Shown here in pieces: positions 50,836 to 55,492 of a stretch of 55,492 nt of DNA. The notes under the pieces are model-generated. The model saw only the letters and a list, made by a program, of their open reading frames with translations. It was not told where the DNA came from and did no database searches. How positions within the stretch are numbered: position 1 is the first letter of the stretch; the number at the start of each line of letters is the position of its first letter. The position numbers and the translations under genes are program-made. The DNA is from Burkholderiales bacterium. Its GTDB lineage: Bacteria; Pseudomonadota; Gammaproteobacteria; Burkholderiales; Burkholderiaceae_C. The stretch spans positions 1 to 55,492 of the forward strand of contig JABEVE010000062.1 of assembly GCA_013044035.1 (NCBI GenBank). Reading direction: 5' to 3'.

Positions 50836-52236
50836 TCAGGCGGCCAGGCCCTCGGCCTCGTCCTCGCCGGGGTTCTCCAGGCTGAAGACATCGGCGTTGT
50901 CGTCGTAGGCATAGACCTCGGCGTAGCGGCCCCAGTCGATGGCGGTGTCGAGCACGCGCTCGGCTTCTTCTTCGCTGAAATGGTCTTCCAGCTCGTTGCG
51001 GAAACGCGCACCGGGTGCGAGGTGATTGTGGCGCTCATCGAGCACGGCGCGAATGCGCGCGGCCAAGGGCACGCGATCGATGAGATGGCGCGCGAACAAC
51101 GCCTTGCGCTCCTGTACATCGGCTTCGACGAAGACGCGGCCGGCCGGGGTGAGTTCGATATCCCCCTCCAGCACCTGGGCGAAACCGAGCAGTTCCACCG
51201 CCTCGATCAGCGGGAACAGATCGTCCACCGAGAAGTGCATATCCTCGGCCAGTTCGGGCAGGCTGATGCGGCTGTTGCCGCTGCCCTGCTCCAGCGATGC
51301 CAGCTCTTCCAGCAGGCCGGCGATCTGGTTCATCGACACATGCGGCAGGCGGTGACCGATGCTGATGGCGCCGCGCTGGGCCACGTTCACGCTGGCGGCG
51401 GGGCGGGCGGTCATGATGCCGTAGATGTGCTCGACCAGGTCGCGAAAATCCTGCGACTCGCGGTCGCGCGGCTGCGGCAACTGCACCGGAATGTCGGCGC
51501 GCACGCGCCCGGGATTGGAGCCGAGAATAAGGATGCGGTCGGCCATCAGCACCGCTTCCTCGATGTTGTGCGACACCAGCAAAATGCCGCGGGTGGGAAT
51601 CTTGCGCTCGGCCCAGAGGTCGAGCAGGTCGGTGCGCAGGGTCTCGGAGGTGAGCACGTCCAGTGCCGAGAACGGCTCGTCCATCAGCAGCACGTCGGGG
51701 TTGATGACCAGGGCGCGGGCGAAGCCCACGCGCTGGCGCATGCCACCCGACAGTTCACGCGGATAGGCCGACTCGAAGCCGTCCAGGCCGATGAGGTCGA
51801 TGGCGGCGAGTGCGCGCTGCCGGCGCTCGGCCGGTGGCACCTTGAGCGCTTCCAGCCCCAACTCGACGTTCTGCAGCACCGTGAGCCAGGGGAACAGGGC
51901 GAAGCTCTGGAACACCATGGCCAACCCCGGCACCGGGCCATCGATGGGACGGCCGCGATGCAGCAGGGTGCCGTCGCTGGAGGGAATCAGGCCGGCCAGC
52001 ATGCGCAGCAGTGTGGATTTGCCCGAGCCCGAGCGCCCCAGCAGCACCAGGATTTCACCCTCGCGCAGGTGCATGTTCATGTCGTCGAGGATGAGCAGAT
52101 CGGTGCCGTCAGGCGCCTTGAAGGCCTTGCGCACATGCTCGGCACGGAAGATGTCGACGCCCTCATACGCCTGCGGCGCGAGGCCGGGCGCGGCTGCGGT
52201 GGGCTGGGGATGCAAGGTTTGCGCAACGGCGGCCAT
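50836..52236 (-). CDS. ABC transporter ATPase of the nitrate/sulfonate type with C-terminal AAA-associated domain
   Basis: 466 residues. Walker A LGRSGSGKSTLLRML, Q-loop AMVFQSFALFPWLTV, signature LSGGMRQRVGFARAL, Walker B VLLMDEPFSALD. After about residue 290 comes an extra domain (ISIGHRLPHVSMNQIAGLLE, then LPELAEDMHFSVDDLFPLIE) typical of the AAA-associated C-terminal domain in this subfamily, which probably senses a ligand. The ATG at 52236 follows AAGGAGAC. Downstream of the fused permease. No substrate-binding protein gene is in view. Confidence 0.9.
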   Translation of the reverse strand: MAAVAQTLHPQPTAAAPGLAPQAYEGVDIFRAEHVRKAFKAPDGTDLLILDDMNMHLREGEILVLLGRSGSGKSTLLRMLAGLIPSSDGTLLHRGRPIDGPVPGLAMVFQSFALFPWLTVLQNVELGLEALKVPPAERRQRALAAIDLIGLDGFESAYPRELSGGMRQRVGFARALVINPDVLLMDEPFSALDVLTSETLRTDLLDLWAERKIPTRGILLVSHNIEEAVLMADRILILGSNPGRVRADIPVQLPQPRDRESQDFRDLVEHIYGIMTARPAASVNVAQRGAISIGHRLPHVSMNQIAGLLEELASLEQGSGNSRISLPELAEDMHFSVDDLFPLIEAVELLGFAQVLEGDIELTPAGRVFVEADVQERKALFARHLIDRVPLAARIRAVLDERHNHLAPGARFRNELEDHFSEEEAERVLDTAIDWGRYAEVYAYDDNADVFSLENPGEDEAEGLAA

Positions 52237-52295
52237 GGTCTTGTCTCCTTGCTGTGCGACTTCAGGTGTGGCGTCAGGCGCGGTGATCAGCGAAC

Positions 52296-54008
52296 TCAGT
52301 CCAGGCGCACGCGGCGCACGGACAACTCGTACAAGCGGTGCCAGAACAGGCGGTTGACCAGAATGACGTAGAGCGACATCACGCCCACGCCAAGGGCAAT
52401 CTGCGCGCTGCGCCCCTGCGCCGTGGCCTCGCTGATGAAGGCGCCCAATCCGGTGGCCACCAGGGTCTTGTCGCCCCAGCTCACCACTTCGGCCACGATG
52501 CTGGCGTTCCACGCCCCGCCCGAGGCGGTGATGGCCCCCGTGACGAATCCCGGAAACACACCCGGCAGGTACAGCCGCTTCCACAGCAGCCAACCACGCA
52601 ACCCGAGATTCTGCGCGGCTTCACGCATGTCGGACGGAATGGCCGACGCCGCGCCCACGACGGAGAACAGGATGTACCACATGCTGCCCAGAATCATCAG
52701 CGGCGCCGTGAACACGTTCACATCGAGATGCCAGCGCACGATGGCCACCACCACCAGCGGGAACAGCAGATTGGCCGGGAACGCGGCGAGGAACTGCGCC
52801 AGCGGCTGCACCGCCTGCGCCCAGCGCGGGCGCAGGCCGATCCAGACCCCGATGGGCACCCAGATCAGGGCCGACAGGCCCACCAGCACGAACACCTTGA
52901 AGCCGGTGATGAGCCCCAGCCCGAGGACATGGAACACCAGCGGCCAGCCGAAATCGCGCGGCAGCACCTGCACCAGGCGTACCACCGCCCAGACGGCGAA
53001 GACCACCACGGCGGCGTAGAACAGGCCGTCGCCCCAGCGCCGGCGGGCGGCAGGCGGCGGCGCCTTGGCTTCCACGCGCGGGCTCAGCCGCACCGTCAAG
53101 TCCCACAGCGCGGCGGGGATCACCGCCAGCAGGCGCAGCACTCGGGTGCGGCGCAGGTAATCGAGCACGGCTGAGCGCGGAGCCTCGCCGGAGGACGTCA
53201 TTTCGAACTTGAACTTGTCGGCCCAGGCCACGATGGGGCGGAACATCAGCGTGTCGTACAACAGGATGATGACGATCATCGCCGCGATGGCCCAGCCGAT
53301 GGCTCCGAGATCCTTCGCGGCGATGGCCCGGGCAATGTAGGAGCCGATGCCGGGCACCGTGACGGTCTGGTTCGCCACGGTGATGGCCTCCGACGCCACG
53401 ACGAAAAACCAGCCGCCCGACATCGACATCATCGTGTTCCACAAAAGTCCCGGCATGGCAAACGGCAGTTCCAGCTTCCAGAAACGCTGCCAGGCGTTGA
53501 GGCGGTAGAGCGTGGCGGCCTCCTGCAGGTCGCGCGGCACGGTTTTCAGCGACTGGTACAGGCTGAAGGTCATGTTCCAGGCCTGCGAAGTGAACACGGC
53601 GAAGATCACCGCCAGTTGCACCCCCACCAGACTGCCCGGAAACAGCGCCATGAAACCGGTGACGGTAATGGACAGATAACCCAGGATGGGCACCGATTGC
53701 AGCACGTCCAGCACCGGCACCAAAAGGCGCTCGGCGTAGCGGTTGTGCGCTGCCAGCCAGGCGTAACCCAGGGTGAAGACGAATGACACCACCAGCGCGG
53801 CGAGCATGCGCAGCACGGTGTACAGACCGTACTCGGGCAGGGCCGTTGGCGACAGCGAGATGGGGATGCTCTGCCCCAGCCGGTAGGGCGCCGTCATCTG
53901 GTGCCCGGCGTGACTGACAATGAAGAACAGCGCGATCACCAGCGGCAGCGCGATCAGGTCGCGGCGGTTGGGCACGGGAAGTGGCAGGCGGCGCAGGGCG
54001 AAGGACAT
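52296..54008 (-). CDS. Fused two-domain ABC transporter permease
   Basis: 570 residues. Two copies of the binding-protein-dependent permease domain in one chain, each with an EAA loop (DLQEAATLYRLNAWQRFWKL, then DMREAAQNLGLRGWLLWKRL), giving about 12 helices. A cytoplasmic linker (FKFEMTSSGEAPRSAVLDYL) joins them. Together with the ATPase it forms a minimal transporter. The ATG at 54008 is chosen; an upstream frame would extend into the promoter. No periplasmic binding protein is encoded nearby. Confidence 0.88.
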   Translation of the reverse strand: MSFALRRLPLPVPNRRDLIALPLVIALFFIVSHAGHQMTAPYRLGQSIPISLSPTALPEYGLYTVLRMLAALVVSFVFTLGYAWLAAHNRYAERLLVPVLDVLQSVPILGYLSITVTGFMALFPGSLVGVQLAVIFAVFTSQAWNMTFSLYQSLKTVPRDLQEAATLYRLNAWQRFWKLELPFAMPGLLWNTMMSMSGGWFFVVASEAITVANQTVTVPGIGSYIARAIAAKDLGAIGWAIAAMIVIILLYDTLMFRPIVAWADKFKFEMTSSGEAPRSAVLDYLRRTRVLRLLAVIPAALWDLTVRLSPRVEAKAPPPAARRRWGDGLFYAAVVVFAVWAVVRLVQVLPRDFGWPLVFHVLGLGLITGFKVFVLVGLSALIWVPIGVWIGLRPRWAQAVQPLAQFLAAFPANLLFPLVVVAIVRWHLDVNVFTAPLMILGSMWYILFSVVGAASAIPSDMREAAQNLGLRGWLLWKRLYLPGVFPGFVTGAITASGGAWNASIVAEVVSWGDKTLVATGLGAFISEATAQGRSAQIALGVGVMSLYVILVNRLFWHRLYELSVRRVRLD

Positions 54009-54309
54009 GGGTGTACAGGTGGGCACCAGGCCGCCAAGGCGCAGCCGGACAACGTTGCAGTCTATCGGCAGGATTGTGACAAGCCCCGCCGTCCGATGAG
54101 AAAACGCAAGGCCGTCCCAAGTTTTCTCATCCCTCTTGGCGCGGGCGTGGCCAAGTACGCGTCTTGCAGTTCCCACAGAGCCTGTGGCGACTGTGGGCTG
54201 CGATGCAAAGGCGAATGTTCCGCGTTTCGCCCCGACATGAAGACGTCATGTCGGCCATGCACAATCCGTCTGCGACACCAAGGCCTGCCCGAACGCAAGT
54301 CTTGGTGCA
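54009..54309. other. Divergent intergenic region between ABC permease and CDF transporter
   Basis: No supported gene. It holds both promoters. The only notable structure is the perfect 9-bp inverted repeat at 54232-54254. Confidence 0.5.
54232..54254. promoter_or_regulatory. Perfect inverted repeat CCGACATGA-N5-TCATGTCGG upstream of CDF gene
   Basis: A 9-bp perfect dyad with a 5-bp spacer (23 bp in all), 56 bp upstream of the CDF ATG. Size and symmetry suit a dimeric repressor's operator. It could also fold as an RNA hairpin in the 5' leader. Confidence 0.5.
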
Positions 54310-55251
54310 ATGGACGCCAGCCCCCACAACACCCGACCTATGCACATCCGTCGTTACCTCCATGTCTCGCTCGTCGCCGCCGTGCTGGTGATCGCGCTCA
54401 AGATGCTGGCCTACAAGCTCACCGGCTCGGTGGGTTTTTTGTCGGATGCGATGGAGTCGATGGTGAATGTGGTGGCCGCAGGCTTCGCGCTTCTCATGGT
54501 CAGCATCGCCGGTCGTCCGCCAGATGCCGACCATCCCTACGGCCACTCCAAGGCGGAGTATTTCTCCAGCGGCATCGAGGGGCTGCTCATTGGTGTGGCC
54601 GCGGCGCTCATCATCGTCGAGGCCGCGCAGCGGCTGTTGGCGCCTCGGCCGGTGGAGTCGGTGCCGGCCGGCGTGGCGCTCATCGCCCTGGCCAGCGCCA
54701 TCAATGCGGGCGTGGCGTGGTGGATGCTCAAGGGCGCGAAGCGCTTGCGCTCCATCGCGCTGGAAGCGGACGGCCGCCATCTGCTCACCGACGTGTGGAC
54801 CAGCGCCGGCGTCATCGTCGGCGTGGTGCTGGTGCCCATCACAGGCTGGCTCTGGCTCGATCCGGTGGTCGGCATGGCCGTGGCGTTGCACATCCTGCGC
54901 GAGGCCTACAGCCTGGTGGCGCGCTCGGTGGACGGGTTGATGGACAAATCCCTGCCCGACGACGATCTGGTCACGGTGGAGCAGGTGCTGGTGCGCTACC
55001 GCAGCAGGGAAATGCGCTTTGACCATGTACGCACCCGCCGCGCCGGTACCCGCCGCTTCGTCAGCATGCATCTGCACATGCCCGCGCAGTGGACGCTGGG
55101 CCACGCCGCGCATTGCCGGCTGACGGTGGAAAAAGCGCTGATGGATGCCATTCCCGGCATTGGTGTCACGATTGAAACCCTGCCGCAGGACGAGGAAACC
55201 CACCAGGAGGAATGCGGCCCACCCGACGCCTCCGCCCGACCGCCTGAATGA
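54310..55251 (+). CDS. Cation diffusion facilitator (FieF/YiiP-like)
   Basis: 313 residues. About six membrane helices. Metal-site residues in GFLSDAMESMVNV (TM2) and DGRHLLTDVWTSAG (TM5), with the family loop DHPYGHSKAEYFSS. The C-terminal cytoplasmic domain includes FVSMHLHMPAQWTLGHAAH. CDF proteins export Zn2+, Fe2+, Cd2+ or Mn2+ against protons; DxxxE/HxxxD leaves the metal open. Alternative ATG at 54340. Fits the metal-resistance theme of the window. Confidence 0.9.
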   Translation: MDASPHNTRPMHIRRYLHVSLVAAVLVIALKMLAYKLTGSVGFLSDAMESMVNVVAAGFALLMVSIAGRPPDADHPYGHSKAEYFSSGIEGLLIGVAAALIIVEAAQRLLAPRPVESVPAGVALIALASAINAGVAWWMLKGAKRLRSIALEADGRHLLTDVWTSAGVIVGVVLVPITGWLWLDPVVGMAVALHILREAYSLVARSVDGLMDKSLPDDDLVTVEQVLVRYRSREMRFDHVRTRRAGTRRFVSMHLHMPAQWTLGHAAHCRLTVEKALMDAIPGIGVTIETLPQDEETHQEECGPPDASARPPE

Positions 55252-55492
55252 CGCGTCACCGTCATGGCCAGCCGCCCCAGCGGCACACACCCGGGATGTC
55301 CCTGGCTGCAACCGCCTCAAGCTGCGGCGACGAGCCGGCGACCAAGCCCCGGAGCCGCGGCGACAGACCCCCCAACCGGGGCTGCGCGGGGGCGCGGGCT
55401 GCGCTAAATTCGAGCCAGGGTTGACGCACACCCGCCGCCACACAGCCCTGGCGACAGCCCCCATCGCGCGCCCATCTCGAGCGCCCCACCGC

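Noticed and set aside
50791-52371. Plus-strand open frame opposite the ABC ATPase
   Set aside because: Shadow frame; Walker and signature motifs are complete on the minus strand.

Overview
The window is a GC-rich (roughly two-thirds G+C by eye) chromosomal segment of a betaproteobacterium, most likely a Burkholderiales member close to Thiomonas. This is inferred from the divergent oxyR/recG neighbourhood, the minor-pilin operon order, the abundance of metal-resistance genes and a tungsten aldehyde oxidoreductase operon. I ran no database search. There is one tRNA, no rRNA, no CRISPR array, no intact insertion sequence and no phage module.

Layout. 1-1027: tRNA-Ser(GGA) with its terminator, and proC. 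1409-7952: a type IV pilus minor-pilin operon (pilE-fimT-pilV-pilW-pilX-pilY1) ending in an unusual PilY1 with a lectin-like N-terminus. 8017-13188: proline catabolism (putA), an acetoacetate decarboxylase and an Lrp-type regulator. putA carries REP-like palindromes inserted in frame. 13306-16590: oxyR and recG. 16734-26026: metal efflux, made up of an RND system (adaptor, pump, outer-membrane factor), a Zn/Cd/Pb P-type ATPase and its divergent CadR/PbrR-type regulator with a clear 19-bp-spacer promoter. 26027-28735: an AT-richer island with a DUF3494 ice-binding-like lipoprotein and an OmpA-type barrel protein. 28920-31896: a two-component system whose sensor has a Met-rich periplasmic loop, divergent from a Met-rich LTXXQ/Spy-like periplasmic protein. 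31952-38657: a metallo-beta-lactamase-fold hydrolase, an aldehyde dehydrogenase, a lipase-like hydrolase, phenylalanine hydroxylase, 4-hydroxyphenylpyruvate dioxygenase and a second Lrp regulator. 38689-41844: an acetyltransferase, decayed genes (a COG4280-like membrane protein; a PhoX-like protein still preceded by a recognisable PHO box) and small hypotheticals. 42121-44712: a DUF3014 protein, an OmpA lipoprotein and a ferritin-like protein. 44985-49583: an Aromatoleum-like AOR operon with polyferredoxin, tungsten enzyme, FAD subunit, MoaD-like protein and one unknown. 49623-54008: a fused-permease ABC transporter in one operon with an MGDG-synthase-like glycosyltransferase. 54310-55251: a CDF cation exporter preceded by a perfect 9-bp inverted repeat.

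Together the genes describe a metal-exposed bacterium that moves and adheres by type IV pili, degrades proline, phenylalanine and tyrosine, and oxidises aldehydes by both NAD-dependent and tungsten-dependent routes. The items most worth a second look are the palindromes inside putA, the AOR operon with its unknown last gene, the lectin-PilY1, the DUF3494/OmpA island, the Met-rich sensor pair and the SBP-less ABC/glycosyltransferase operon.
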